Below, piece after piece: positions 13,313 to 26,700 of a stretch of 64,000 nucleotides of DNA (position 1 is its first letter; each line of letters begins with the position of its first letter). Below the pieces are notes generated by a model that saw nothing but the letters and a program-made list of their open reading frames with translations, ran no database searches and had not been told where the DNA came from. This DNA is from Acanthopleura granulata (Eukaryota > Mollusca > Polyplacophora > Chitonida > Chitonidae), in the NCBI GenBank assembly GCA_016165875.1, contig JABBOT010000039.1, positions 372,001 through 436,000 of the forward strand, written 5' to 3'. The translations under genes and the position numbers were made by a program.

Positions 13313-16300
13313 ATGTCCAGAAGTGTGAAAATCATGGTATTTCTGATTTAATGTAGCTACCTGTACATAAAAGTGCACACAATGTACTTATGATACCAGT
13401 GTTCTACTTCTTGTATGTGTAGCAGTGTAAAAGTAAGCCAATGTGCCAGTTGTCTTTTAACAGTCCATATTTCTTTCCAACCCCCTGGGGATTACACCCA
13501 GACCATTGCGTGGAATCTGCCTGTAATCACACGGCAGGGGCAGCTTCCTGGCGTTGCCCCCGGGTGTTGTAACGCCATAACCATGCCTTCAGCCCGCCCA
13601 TCTTGTAGTAGCTAATAAGACGTTCCCCCCGCAAGGGGGTATCCATTACAGGAAAGGGAGATTGCACTCCTACTCGGGGATAAGTGATAAGTATTGGTCA
13701 GAATAAAGTTGGGTTATCTCTGCACAAACAGTCCGTTTTCGGTTCACATCAGACTCTGCTTTTATCTAAAGTTAATTTGCCGGCTTTCCACTTGCTAACA
13801 CAGATTTATAGTTTTATATTCGTCATTTATTTCATTGATTTCACAGATGCTTATCGAATTATATATTTTATTGTTCAGGTCAAGATCAAATTTTCCCTCA
13901 AGCAAACCTGACCGAGCTCAAGGAAAACCAAATAATCTCGAAAACTTCCTCGCAACTGACCACAATATTAAAAGCATCTGATAGTATTTTGCGATAGCGC
14001 TTCATCTGACCTCATTCGATTTTCGAATTTTTATCCCATGACAGCATTGAATCCCAAAACATGTAGTACAGCTAACTACGAAGTTTATGTCCTGCAAATC
14101 TCTAAAAAAAATACAGAAAACGTCTCGAGAAAAGATTACTATGTTTTGGAGAAAGGTGACTGTGTTATTTTAATGTAAGGTGACCAATAAAATACACACG
14201 CATACAATTAAAGATACTTTAATTATTGCTAAATAGGGAGCAAAAATGATTGTATACAGATTTCTGTTTGCCTGCATCTTATGGGTGATTTTTTTTCTTC
14301 TGGTTCTATGTTATTCATCTTCGGAGGTTACGACTGCATTGTATATACTTATGATATATCTCAAATCAGTAATTGTCTCGACGGCCACGGATGCACTGCT
14401 GTAACGGACTTTAGTCCAGATTACGCCGGTTAAATATACAGGTGTAGGTTATATATTTTCTGTCAAAATAGATCTTCCCAGCATATCACCAGCAGCGATT
14501 TTTAAAAATACCTATTTATACAAATCACTGGTAATTCATCGTACCCCGTTTATGGCCGTCAACATCCTCGACAACGTGTCATACTCTCCTAACCGAGTCT
14601 CGGGGGAGCCCAGAGAATTTATGAGCAATATTGATTCGTCAACCGAGAGCCTATTAACCTGGATCGATTGTTATAGAGGCTCTATCAAGGGGAATATTGG
14701 GTTTGTCACTTATTACTTAACTCACAGTCAACTTGCTTGGTTCTGGATGAGCTATAGGTGGGATCGCTTTTCGGTCACAAGGCCTCAGCTGCAGTTTTCC
14801 TCGATCTGCCGCACTGGCTATATTGTACTTAGTTAACAGTGCCTTATGAACGGTTGCAACGCCCTTATCGTTTTCCAACACACAAAAAAGTACTGAAGCA
14901 CTTTGAAAACTCAGAACGGACAATCCACCACGGGAACTCAAAGATTTCTTATAATAAATAAAGAAAAACAGGTTTATCTCTAAACAAACCATTACAAAGT
15001 AGTAACCTGGTTAGAACAAATTTTTGAAGGCCTCGCTGGCCGAGTGTTTGCTTGTTAGCACAGAACAATGGCAGGAGGATCTGACCAGGGTTTCCCAAGA
15101 CCCTGCCCAGCTTCCTCCCGTTATAATGCCGGCCGACATCTTTCATTGAAACATTCAGGATTAAGGCGCAATATTCCAACCATATAAATAAGTAAACTTA
15201 TCAGAATATCTTTCACCGGTAACAAATGTTACGTACGTCATAGCATGCTATTTTGCCTGGATCATACGAAAGCTAACAGTTTTATGCTGGATATTCACGC
15301 AAACATACACGTTGCTTTCAGGTCAAGGCATGTTAAATGTTTACGTTGGACACTGAAATGTTTACATAAGCATCTGACAGATTACACATGATTGATTGTT
15401 TACTTTATATCTTTTAAACATCAACGAAAACTACTTACGTTTTCTTGGAAACAAACATTCACATACTGATACATATGTTTAGCTTTTCTTTTCATGCTAT
15501 TATCGTTTAATTGAAACTGAACACTGTATGGTGCAAAGGGATGTTCTTCTATAGAACACATGTGTTTTAAAAAAAAAGAAAGCTGATCTCCGTTTTCTGC
15601 CTGTGTGCAATTTTTCCTGTTGTCTTGACCCGACAAAGATGACATATTTCATGACCCATTGATCTATTTGTTTGTTTATTTATCATTCCATCGCTTGGTG
15701 CTCAGAATAACAGTGATTCGCAAAGTTCGGTTCTTAACAGTGCCAAAAAATTGTCTGCGAGCGAGGAGTTGTCGTCTGGGATGTCTTTACTGTATTCTAT
15801 TCTATGTTTAACGCCACAGGGACGACGATTACATTTATACAGTAGTGGTCAGTTATGTACCTGGAGGACAGCGTAGTGGCTCCGAAGACTTTGTCTGTCC
15901 TTCTTCTCTCGCTCAGCGCTCAGAATAAAGAAGATTCGCCATACACTGTTCTTATGTTAACGTAATGTGAGTGAGCAAAGCGTCATGTTGAATGTTGTTT
16001 GACCTGATTTTTTACTGAGGCAGCACACGAGGGATATCCCCAAATTCTAGTCAAAATAATGTTAAATGTTAATCACAAGGGAAGAAACAAACTAACCCCA
16101 CAAATACGCTTTTATGCCAGGTCTACACGTTCTTCTTTTAACTATTAATGATGTGGATATGTGCTTATTCTCTTAGCTGGATATCCGCTTACAGGCTCTC
16201 TAAGGGGACAACACCGTCTTTTTATCTGGTCCGCGTGATCTCCAGTCTGAAGACGCAGCTCATGTAACCATTCCACGATTAAAATAACCGGCTGTTGCGG

Positions 16301-16350
16301 AAGTATAGCTTTGCTACATTTAACTGCGTCTCGTTCCGTGATGTAAGTTG

Positions 16351-16960
16351 TTATTGTGGAGTTTTATTGCTCTCCTCCGACGCTATGGAATCCTCGTCCT
16401 CGTCTGAAGAACAGACTGTCCAGCGTCTAACATGACCGCGGTTATCTCGTTGGTTAACGCTGCTGATGGAGAAATAACACGATGGTTGTCTGAGCAGCGC
16501 CACCTGGTGGTTAAAAGGGCAGACCGCTGTTTCACACAGATCATCTGATATCGACACCTTTAGACACCTCTGCTCATAACAGATTCTAAAATTTACAAAT
16601 TAAGCGCATCATTGCATGACTATGATAATAGACAGATAGTACAGATAGTACAGATTAGGTGCCCGAAGGCCTGAAGCGTATGTGTTCTAGCTTTCTTGTG
16701 GAGTTTTTCTTCCTTTTGAGGTAAAACGACACATATATCGGCAATAAAAGTATCTTCAAATAGAACGTGATCCAGAAAATGTCGTTTTGGAAGTTTAAAC
16801 CCGACGACATTTCTGTGGCGGCAGATTGCAAACTTATATATTCATCCCCGATATCGTTCATTACGCGGATTGTTTACTTACTCCAATAACTTCAGACAGC
16901 TTGAAGCCATGGTTATAGAGAATACTGACGCCTGCAGGGAACTGCTTGCAAGCATGTTTA
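16351..16960 (-). other. Weak candidate for a small minus-strand gene
   Basis: On the minus strand a short frame begins at an ATG near 16955, with a second ATG in good context (AACCATGG) near 16912, and ends at a consensus GTAAGT donor near 16881. About 430 bp downstream an acceptor-like TTTCTCCATCAG precedes a frame with RRWTVCSSDEDEDSIASEES and a stop at 16351. The two pieces join in phase. An intervening frame (16861-16655) has a hydrophobic stretch and would be intronic in this model. The length is small and no homologue is recognised; this may be coincidence. Confidence 0.2.
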
Positions 16961-17707
16961 CATTAAAGAAACAAGCGTGCTTTCTTAAAACTACCTGACA
17001 CAGAGTGTCACACAATGTGCGATTACTGACCGCGTTCTTAGTGCCGGATTACTTTCACCCATGTATACCGCTGTGTACTCATCAACAGACTTTGCCGACA
17101 TATTTCAATTTATGAGGGGATCGAGCAAATAATTCATGTCAGTAAAACATATGCATGGCTGTGGATGTCAATTCAAGATTCATTTGTCCTCTGCGTGGAC
17201 AGAAAAATCGAAACAGTCCTGATGTTTCTTGGTGCGTGGAACAGTGCGGCGGAGCAAGGGTACAGAGTGAGCGCTGGGACTTTCTCGGAGTAACACGCAG
17301 CGATTGTCGTTAAAACTGTGTACTTTGCTGCAAGCATATGAAACTTTAGCGACGCTGTTATGTTTGCGTAACTCAGGAATCGATTCGGAGGCTTTGATCC
17401 AGAGAAAACACATGCGAATGAATCAGAATGGCTACAATACTCATGTGTGCGTGACAGTTAGTTGCCCAATGATCCCTCCTCATCTCTGTTTGGACGCTGC
17501 AATGTGTTACCGGCCGGTTTTATTTTTCTTAAGGGAGATTTTAAAATGCAGTAACATTGTTCAGTCGATAGGTACATTTGGAAATGGAATCCAGATGGAT
17601 TTTAGAGTAAATGCGTCTGTTTTTATTTTTTATCAAGGTGATAAGAAAGGTTTGCGGCTTCAACTTCTACCGTTTATTGCTTTAGTCCACCGAGTTAAAA
17701 CAAATGC

Positions 17708-17981
17708 GGCCTCCGAGTGCGGGCCCCCGTGGCTCAGTTGGTTAGCACTCTAATGCAGCGCAGTGACCAAGAAGCCTCCCACCAATGCGGTCACTGTGAG
17801 TTCAAGTCCAGCTCATGCTGGTTTGATATCTGGCCGTACGTTGGAAGGTCTGCCTGTAACCTGCGGATGGTCGTGAGTTTTCCGCGTCCTCTGCCCGTTT
17901 TTTTCCCACCATAATCCTGGTCGCCATCGTATAAGTGAATATTCTTGAGTACGGCGTAAAACCCCCAATAAATAAATAAAT
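17708..17981 (+). mobile_element. tRNA-derived SINE, family 1, full length
   Basis: The most complete copy, oriented forward. The head has box-A-like TGGCTCAGTTGGTTAGC at about 17730 and box-B-like GAGTTCAAGTCC at about 17799, as in RNA polymerase III promoters of tRNA-derived SINEs. The body runs through CCTGCGGATGGTCGTGAGTT to CATCGTATAAGTGAATATTC and GAGTACGGCGTAAAACCCCC, with an AATAAATAAATAAAT tail. The head is not a functional tRNA gene because no cloverleaf can be completed. The same 3' region occurs in at least a dozen other places in this window, and I recall it as widespread in molluscan sequence. Confidence 0.95.
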
Positions 17982-18838
17982 CGGAGTCCTTTTGAATCAG
18001 AAAATTCATCAACCGTGACCCTTGAAATAACAGAAAATAATTCCAAAAATACAAATAATTATACAGTAATACAATCTGCACATGCTAACCTACATCCCCA
18101 GGTTACATAGCACTGTCCTAAATAAATTCCACCTGTAGATAACACATTTCCGGTATTTCCCTACCAAATTCCACTATTAAAGTTCACTATTTAAGCTTTT
18201 GACGGTACGATTACAATGCCAGCTTCCTTGATGTCAGCTGACGGGAGGCCGAACTTCTCCGGTTAAGTGTACTCTTCACGCTGCAGGCTTTTGTATGCTC
18301 TGAATACATACAACCAACCATCAGTCGTCGAGTCTTCGGGATTTCCGAATCGTTTCAATTATTCTTCGCACTGTTGATCGCATGTTCGTACGAACTGTCT
18401 GATAACTCGCGTGCGTGGTTTTGTTCTTGCTACAGCTGTTTGGTCGATCCACACGCTACAGGATAATGTTACATACTACACGATGCATGGTACATACGAC
18501 ATGCTATGTGACACATGGTATAAGAAATATGATACAGGACACATGCTACCTGCTGCGCTGAGGGTTGTAGAAAGTTGCATTATACTTCCAAAGTCTATGG
18601 CAACATTCTATGTTATATCTGCTGTTTTTGATAGGTTTCCATCATATATGTGGTAATGTTGTCCAATTGCATGCCCTAGATTGTCCTATGGTCTACTTCA
18701 TCATGGCAGATTTCTACTTATATTTATATTTTAGGCAGGCGTTTCTTCTGTTCACTCAATCCTCTCCTTATTCTTCAATCTGTAATGTACCGAGTCCTCG
18801 TCTGGTTATAATACTTGCTCATCTTTGTGTATTCACAG

Positions 18839-18950
18839 TTGTGGTACTATGCGCTTCCCCGGATTCTGTGCGAGATATAATGCTGAAGGCGGAGGAACTC
18901 AAGTTCGACAACGGAGAGTATGTCTTCTTCAATATCGACCTGTTTGTCAG
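18839..18950 (+). CDS. Natriuretic peptide receptor-like, exon A (ligand-binding domain)
   Basis: Internal exon of 112 bp. The acceptor is TTCACAG at 18832-18838 and the donor GTGAGC starts at 18951. It opens in phase 1 (its first two bases finish a codon) and closes in phase 2. The peptide includes VVVLCASPDSVRDIML and GEYVFFNIDLFV. These match the conserved block in the ANF-receptor (type I periplasmic-binding fold) ectodomain of natriuretic peptide receptors, where a beta strand ending in C-A-S-x-D is followed by a helix and a strand F-F-N-I-[ED]-L-F. The family binds natriuretic peptides outside the cell. The FFNI(E/D)LF form is closer to the clearance receptor NPR-C than to GC-A, as recalled from the family. 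The frame stays open into the upstream intron, so the exon start rests on the acceptor and the family alignment. Confidence 0.9.
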
Positions 18951-19244
18951 GTGAGCTGAGCTGGATTTTACTTTTGTTCATTTGCTAACTTAATGCGAAG
19001 GTTTAGTCTAAGGGGGTTTGTCAAGTAGTGATAATCACACATTATTAAATGTGCTATCTTCACCTGTGACGCAGCACACTGACGAGATTCACCTCGCGGC
19101 AGAGGGTATGAAAAATATTATACCAAACAACAACATAAGAAAATAGCAACGCTGTCGTGTCTCATGCAGCTCTGCCTTATAACAAAAAATGATTAGAGTG
19201 GTTTCCGTCAATTTGGCTAAAGCTAATTCTTAAGGTAATCCTCT

Positions 19245-19276
19245 TTCTGTTTGTTTGCTTGTTTGTTTGTTTGTTA
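19245..19276. repeat. GTTT tetranucleotide microsatellite
   Basis: About seven GTTT/GCTT units in intron sequence just downstream of exon A. Confidence 0.85.
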
Positions 19277-21900
19277 ATAAGAAGAGATATTTGAGAGAAA
19301 TGTCGACTGTAAGACTTTAATATTTGTTTGAGTGGCGCTTGATTGAAATTTGACCCACATTTGATGGGGGAAACAGCTTGAAGTTTTCTGCAGAAAAGCA
19401 AGCTCAGCCAAGAGATAGCCAGAATCGAGCATGCGACCATCCCACTCGTAATCTGCTGATGGTCTCGAATATGGAACTGCTCCATGCAGTCTGCTTGGCC
19501 ACAGATAGACTTCTCTAGCTTTTCACAGCACAAATATGCATGTTTCGTCAAGGGTGTACATAACCGTGTATTATGTCATACTGAGGACCCCCAGCGTGTG
19601 AGGAATCTTGAAAAACAATTGGAGAAAAATCTGAAGGCAACGTGAGTGGAATTAAACGAGGGTTATAAATCAGGCGAGGAGATTTGGTCCAAGGCTGAGG
19701 CGTTGTTTTTATGGTATTGAGCAACGGTCCGGTTAAGTGACCACTATTTTGTTTCATAAATTTACAACATATGCAGCTACATTACTTTACATATTTATGT
19801 TGACTACAGGAATATGTATGTCTCTGGTGCACACACGTAGGGGATATCAGGCAAAATATGGTGTGGCGTGTTACCGAAACCAGGCATTTCTCTGATGACC
19901 CAGTTTCCAGTTTCAGTCATGGGAAACAAACTCTGCCTTACCGTCTTACCGCCTTTCAAGAAACAGCATTCATTCATCCGTACTTTATTGCTAGTTTCTT
20001 CTTCACAGTTTACAGTGCAGTGTACATGTACAATGGACACAGACCTAATGTGAGCGTTTTCTTGCATTTTTAATATGCACAGATCGAAATAACACCTTAA
20101 GCCTGACTTTTCACTTCTCCAATTAAAGTTTGAGGATAATAGAAACCGTCACATAGGGAATTCGGTCATTTTTTTCTTTATTTTACTTTTTTATTCTCCG
20201 TTCTCTTATTTTTCATCTGACTTAAAGATAAAATCCAAATTGCAAATACCTTAAATTTGATAAAAATTATAACGTGAAGAAAAGCTCGTGTGTTTTCTTA
20301 GTTCCCCATTATTAGTGGGGTTATCAACAGGGATGCCTGCTGTGAATAGACACGCAAGACATTAAGAAACAACAGCCTTAATCACCCCACCGGAGTATTA
20401 CGGAGGGGTTGTTAAACACATTTTATTAGATTTTGCTCAGAACTGTCAAGGTGAAACACAAATTTACGTTTTCATGGAGCATTATAAGTCATAAAGTAAA
20501 ACAAAACTATGTTGATATGTTTACATTTTACTGGAGACGGGACACTTGTGTAAACTTAATTTGGAAACTAACTAATGACGAATTTTATCTCACACAATGA
20601 TCCTCCAGACGTTTTTGGTCTTTTTCTAACTTTCTATTATATACGGTTGAGCAGTAAAATACTTTTATCTGTGGCTTTTTTGCAATATAATGCTATGAAA
20701 CTTGGCACACATGTAGCTAATTACTTAAGCTAAAAACTGTCCAATTTGTTGATACCTTTCATAGTTTTAAATATATTAGTAAAAGACCAACAAAGATTCA
20801 AAAACTTTTTTAAAGTTTTGAAAGTTTTAACATTCAATAATCATTTAGAACAATCTATGATGACTATTAAAATCAGTGTAGAGTTTAAATGGTAAAATAT
20901 CCACTTAGGCAAGAAAAATTTGAAAATTTTGAAAATTGTCGAAAAAAAGATGCTTTTCGAAGAACATATCAGAGTTTGTTTTTTTCAAAAATGTTAAGTA
21001 GATTTTAAAAGCTTTCATGAGATCAACATTCGTTTACCTTTCAGAATATATAAACATATTGCAATAATTGATCCATATTTTGGCCTACACAAGGCAAAAT
21101 GGGAAATTTCCCATACGAGGGGTTCTAGTATCCTTAAATGAGTTCTAAAGCACGTGATTGCTTTCTTTTTAAGCATATTTACACATCAAATTGACGCCTT
21201 CAGTTCTACACGTTTAGATCGTTATATTACGCGAATCAACATGTAAGACGTCTACATGTGTAAAGGCTAGAAGCAAGTGACAGTCTGATAAGAATGACAG
21301 ATAATGTACAAACGAGTTTGTCATTCTAGATAACGGAGGGAGGTTTGGGTGAGTTTCAACTAAAGACGCCTCTAATCCGTCGACTTACAATTCCGTAATA
21401 ATATACAAGGCCTTTTCGACTCATATGGATGAGCTCTTTTCCAAATCAACAATCCAGTCACACTACCAAACGAATGTTAAAGAAAATAATATAGATTATC
21501 GTCAGATACAACACTCGTAGTTGTCGTACGCCTGGGAACCAGTCATTGCTTGCCAATGCTGTTAGCTACACATCTGACATTCTGATCATGACAGCAGTAT
21601 CAAATTTTGAATAAAATTGTTCATTGACATGCACGTCAAATACAAGCATACATGACTTGTATTTCAGGCTAACCTACGTTGGAAAATGAATGTTTAAAGA
21701 TTTCGTAGATGAAATGAGACTTCTTGCTTTCAAAATTTTGGGGCTGATAACACTGAATTAGGTTTAAAGTAGTGGCACATCAGAAGAGGTGCCTAATGCA
21801 TTTGTTAGCTATAGTGTTGTGTTCCTTACCACGCGAATCGCACATCTCAACATTCTGTATTTAATATTTACTCTCTGCATAAACGTGGATGAATCTACAT

Positions 21901-21924
21901 ATTGATTGATTGATTGATTGATTT
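21901..21924. repeat. ATTG tetranucleotide microsatellite
   Basis: About five to six ATTG units, followed by TTTATTTAT, shortly before the SINE at 21.97 kb. Confidence 0.85.
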
Positions 21925-21973
21925 ATTTATGTGCTTCACTTTGTAATCCACAAGCAAGGATAAAAGAACCTCT

Positions 21974-22136
21974 CTGAAACGCGGTAGGTGTGAGCCCTCG
22001 TCCAGCTCAGACTGCTTTTCTCTCCCCAGACGGATGCCCCGTTTCCCCATACCATAATACTGGACGTGTCATTGAAATGTTCTTGATTACGGCCTGAACC
22101 ACGGATTAAACAAATAAATAATAAATAAATAGATAA
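21974..22136 (+). mobile_element. tRNA-derived SINE, family 1, forward, diverged
   Basis: Box-B-proximal sequence (GTGTGAGCCCTCGTCCAGCTC) leads into TTTCCCCATACCATAATACT and a mutated 3' end (GAAATGTTCTTGATTACGGC) with an AAATAAATAATAAATAAAT tail. Part of the body is deleted. Confidence 0.75.
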
Positions 22137-23719
22137 ATGACATTCCATAAGACTAAAATACATCCAATTTTTAAAAAAAGAATTTTTTTTTGGCATTTAC
22201 ACTTACGCGAATCACGCTGATGGTTATTTACAATTTGTTTATTTAGTTTTTCGCTCCACCTCAGACATGCTTTACACCGGTCGTCGGATACTTCACATGC
22301 TGGACAGGGACTAAATGAAAGTGGATTGAGAAAGCCGTGCATAGACCCGACGGGAAGATACATCCGTACCTGACAAACATGTTAACGTAAGATCTTTCCT
22401 ATCTCCGAAATGCCGGCGCGGTTTATAAACAATGTGTTTCATTAACGCTGGTCAAGGAAATGTTAAAAAAATCTGTTCTCAGGTATACAAATTGGTAGGA
22501 CATTTGTCCTGATTTCAGCTCGGATTCTGCTGGAGAAAACTGATGAACAGCGTCAAAACCTCATTGGTATTTGATGAAGTTACGATCGGATAATTCGATG
22601 CATACATTTGGTAATTTAACCCGTTCCCTAGGAAGTTATGAGATGACTGTATCTTTCGGTCAGTTAATTGGCTACTTTCTCCCTTCCAAATTAGTTAGTC
22701 CGATTTCATGGGGCGCTTGGCAAATGAAGCAGTAGGGTAAGGTTGGTAGTTAAACAGTACATCACCGATGCCCGCTCCTCCACCGCAACCCCACCTTACA
22801 CACACTCCTCTCCCTCCCCCTCCCGACTCATTTCCGCTCACGGAGAAACGATCCTGTAATAAGGCAGAAAAACAGCGTGTTCATGTTTATTACTAAATTT
22901 ATTACATTGAACAGTCAAGCTGTCAGCTCGACCGTTGTAATAATATTTCGGCTATCGTCACTCCCGCAATACGCCCTCTCACAACTGACTCCATACACCA
23001 ATGAAAAGACACACACGAACACCACGTGTAGGCTTAGTGTCTGGAGCTCAGGGCTCTATAGCTAATCTCGTAACTCGCTCCATTCCACATATACTCTCAT
23101 GCCATTGATTTTCGCATAGTATCCCCGTGCGCTCAATATAGGGACGAGCCTGTTCATTAGTCGAGCATCAGCCGTTGACGGCCAATTTCTGACGCAAAAT
23201 ACCGTCCTTAAACCTGTGTCTAACTTCGAAAACATTTCCAAAATGCCAATAAAAACACAATCTTGTCTTTACCGTTGGGCCGTTCAGTGGTGCTTCAGTG
23301 GGTTTCGATCGCTTGCAAATTAAACACGGCTCAATGGTTAATTTTGTTTTCTGTTCAAGTCCGACAAGGCTGGGGACCCTTAACGATACGACCAACAGAA
23401 ACCGTTCCCGCAAACTTCCGGTCCCTTGTCGAGGTATCAACGTAAATGGCTTTCGCAATGATCAACTTAAGAGAGGCGAAGTGATCAGACTTGAAACAGG
23501 GATGCCGAAATTAGTTTAAGGCTCCGAAGCACCGGGGACGGGCAGAATTTAACGTCAAGAACTCGTACGGTTTTCTCCCTCCCTTCCTGTGGCGCTAATG
23601 TTGCACCATGCTCTAAGTCCAAAGACTGTCATTTTGTCGGACAACACTCTTTTGCCATGTGTGTTTTGCTTAAAAAATACATAATTATCACAGTATGGTC
23701 ATGAGCAGTTCTGTCATTA

Positions 23720-23900
23720 ACATGCGGATGCTAGTGCGTTTCCCCCGGGCTATGCCTCGTGCCTTCACTCCATATTGCTGACGTATGACTGAAATATTCT
23801 CGAGTATTTCGTAAAACACCAATCAAATACATAAATAAATAAATAAATAAACAAATAAATAAATAAATAAATAAATGTATATATATATATATATAAAAAT
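23720..23900 (+). mobile_element. tRNA-derived SINE, family 1, forward, with long AAAT tail and TA tract
   Basis: Contains GTGCGTTTCCCCCGGGCTAT, TGAAATATTCTCGAGTATTT and GTAAAACACCAATCAAATAC, then about a dozen AAAT units followed by a TA tract to 23900. The head is missing. The tail has expanded into a microsatellite. Confidence 0.85.
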
Positions 23901-26657
23901 AAAGAAATGAAAAACGAAAGTAGTCTACCTTGGAAGGTTGTTAGGATATTTGAATACCTATGACAGCAGTGAATTCACAGTAGCCTTAGCAATATGTAGT
24001 TAGCAAAGATACATTATTGAGATGCAGCTCACTGTGTAGGGCTGCGAGGCTCTTGAGTACGAGACCCAGGAAGGCTCATCGGGGGTTCAGCCCTAGCCTT
24101 GAGACTTTGAATTTAGACATTTATTGACTCCCAATGTCCGTGGAGGGTTTGGTGACAATAACCTATGCAAGACGGTTTTTTTTTTCGACAGTTAGTCCAA
24201 CTGTCTTCCGCCAACCTGGTGTGCATGCTCGAGATTATTGGGAATTGCACTGTTTTCATATTATTTCTTTATTAATTGTGATTACAACACATCATTAAGA
24301 GTAGTTCTAGACCAATGACGTCTAATATGTCGTAAGAGACGTCGCTACTTTTTTCGCGTAATTCTGCATATGCAATGGTTCTTTAGCGGTGTAAAAGTTT
24401 TTAGATTATTATGCATTTACACGAACAGTTAGAATATAGACTCATAACCGAGGTAAACAGACAAGCGACTGTGCTTCACTTGTTATACATGGTTATTTAC
24501 CAACTATCACACCCTCGTCATTGAACTGGTTTTATTCGGCGTGCTTCTGTTTTTTTTCATGTTATGGCCGTCTGTAAACCGAGTAAGCTATACGCCAAAG
24601 ATTTTTCTCGAGCTGTTCTTTCGATGTGTATGTAGGACGTATGAAGCGTCAAAATGGTTTGAATTTGAGACCCATGTTGTTGCAATATTTTTTTCTCCTC
24701 AAGTTGTCCTTAGGTTGTTATGGCAAAATATGTCCCGGATGTCACAAACATTATTGGCATGCCGTCGACCTTGCATCGCGTGGCAATCTAAAATCTCGGC
24801 AGAGTTAATGGCGCTGATAATGGAGCAACAGTTGGCACCTTACAGGTTTGCTTTTTTCTTCATTCTTTTTTATTCAAAATGACAAATAACGACTTGCCTC
24901 CTAAATATCCTGATCAGGCCTTTTAGTCAGTATTGAATTAAAGTCAATGGGTGAGAACGCATGACCTAAAATATTTCCTCACCAGAGCTTTTAAAAGTTT
25001 GATGGCATATCATCGTGTAATGGTCCAACATTATATGCTGAAAATTAGCCGATGCTGGTCCCCCAAGTGTTAATAAAACTCCAATACATCGGTATGAGAA
25101 GCAGATGTCCTATCACCCATGCTTTTGATTAATCAGTATACAATGATACACCCGTAAGATAAACACATATCCCATTACACATGCCTTAGATTACTCAATA
25201 TACAGGAGATTCTCTTCCTTCAATCCAGAAGCACATTATGGTATTAAGTTGATGGTTAATGTAACAGTTGCAGTTATTATCGTAGGTGTTAAGTAAGGCT
25301 ACGAATCAAAAAGCCGCAGTGATTTTTTTCTTGTCAAGAATTGAGTAGGCCTACGTTAGCAAGCTATTGTGCAGAGTTGTAACTGGTAACGTGTGTTGCA
25401 TGCATATGTAGACAACGACTTAAACAGATGAAAAAACTAATGATGACTTGTTTATGACTTAGGATATCCAACGCTTTAAACAGCTATATTTTAAAATAAT
25501 CAACTACTTGCTACCGTAGACATGAAGAAAAAAAACAGTCGTGAAAGCTCTGTTAGATGTGTATAAGATTCTGACAAATATGTTGTGTCGAGTTTGGGAT
25601 TAACCCCTCAATTGCTTATATTGCCTTTTATTCTTGTCAATGACACACGTTGAAAAATGCTTTGACATACCCCTGAAGTGATACAAAACTGAATGAATGG
25701 AAGCTGATGATTTTTTTAGTAAACTCTGTGCAGTTCACACTTCTCGAAATAATGCGTTATCAGATACCATTTAAAACCAGAGGAACAGCGATTGTGTGAT
25801 ATTTTTCAAATGCTCACGTGTTACTGCTGAAATCCGGCTTCCTGTGGGAATTGTGACTGTTCGTGAATGCTCACGTTGTAGCAACTTATACGCCCTCTAG
25901 CACCATGGCTTAAGAAGCACAGAAACACACAGTGGTGATAATTGCCATTTACACGGCTACTCAAAGTGGAGTAAGTCACACTAAAGCATACATAGCCGAT
26001 TGGTTCGAATTTACTCCTTGTGCTACAAGCAAGCCCAGGGATAGTGCTTTTCGAAAACATCAAAGCATTTTTATCCAACCAAAACGTCGACTACAGGCAC
26101 AAAAGTTTTTCGTAACACGCCTGTAATGAGGCACTTTACACGACACACATTTCCCTGTTTAATTGGCAGATGTTTTGCACTGTGCTGAAAACAGTTTTAC
26201 TTATATCATATCGCCTGGATCTGTAGCTTGGGGGAAGCCTAAAATAAACTTTAGCAGCCCGCCTTGGACACCTTGTTCCTCGAAGGGTAGTTTAGGTGGC
26301 ATGGAGATAGTGATCTAAGTCTGCCTGTTATAAACAATATTACATTGTAAATGGTCAACGCCCAAGGCTTTCAATGCGTGATTTAACTTCAAACAAGCGT
26401 GTTTAATAAATACACACATATATTTAAGTATTAAACATACGTGTCGAAAACATGTATATAAGCCTATACTATAATGCTGATCAGAGGCTCGTGGATCAAT
26501 GCGCTATGCTAGCGAGATAACAACGTAGGCCACGGAGGCCCTGTGTAATACAGTAAACACGTGGCAACTTTACATGGTACATACTGAGGTGGATAAATAT
26601 CAATTATCACTGTAAATAAAGACCAATAAGCATGTTTTGCAGATTATCAAATTATGT

Positions 26658-26700
26658 AGATGTGTTTACTATGTAAACATCTCACATAGTAAACACATCT
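26658..26700. repeat. Perfect 17-bp inverted repeat
   Basis: Arms AGATGTGTTTACTATGT (26658-26674) and its exact reverse complement (26684-26700) are separated by 9 bp, so the strand can form a stable hairpin. No terminator or RNA gene role is implied. Confidence 0.85.

Larger units (their letters stand above)
1..18838. other. Upstream non-coding sequence (5' intron or flank of the receptor gene)
   Basis: No exon of the receptor gene could be recognised on the plus strand here, although the N-terminal half of the ligand-binding domain must lie upstream of 18839. Open frames are short, compositionally random and lack convincing splice borders. The stretch holds SINE copies (about 3.95, 5.1, 11.9, 13.2 and 17.8 kb), an AT dinucleotide tract at 6.3 kb, a diverged tandem repeat at 8.3-8.55 kb and a foldback element at 12.4-12.6 kb. 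The remainder shows nothing I can assign. The first visible exon opens in phase 1, so at least one coding exon precedes it; most of this stretch is therefore probably intron, but that is inference. Confidence 0.6.

Noticed and set aside
17304..17753. 149-codon plus-strand open frame, the longest in the window
   Set aside because: It runs into the tRNA-like head of the SINE at 17.7 kb, has no splice context and no recognisable motif; composition looks like intron noise.
17722..17810. tRNA gene
   Set aside because: Box A and box B are present but the cloverleaf cannot be completed and the sequence continues into a SINE body; it is a SINE head.
19177..19551. 124-codon minus-strand open frame
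   Set aside because: It reads through the GTTT microsatellite and has no plausible splice borders or family motif.
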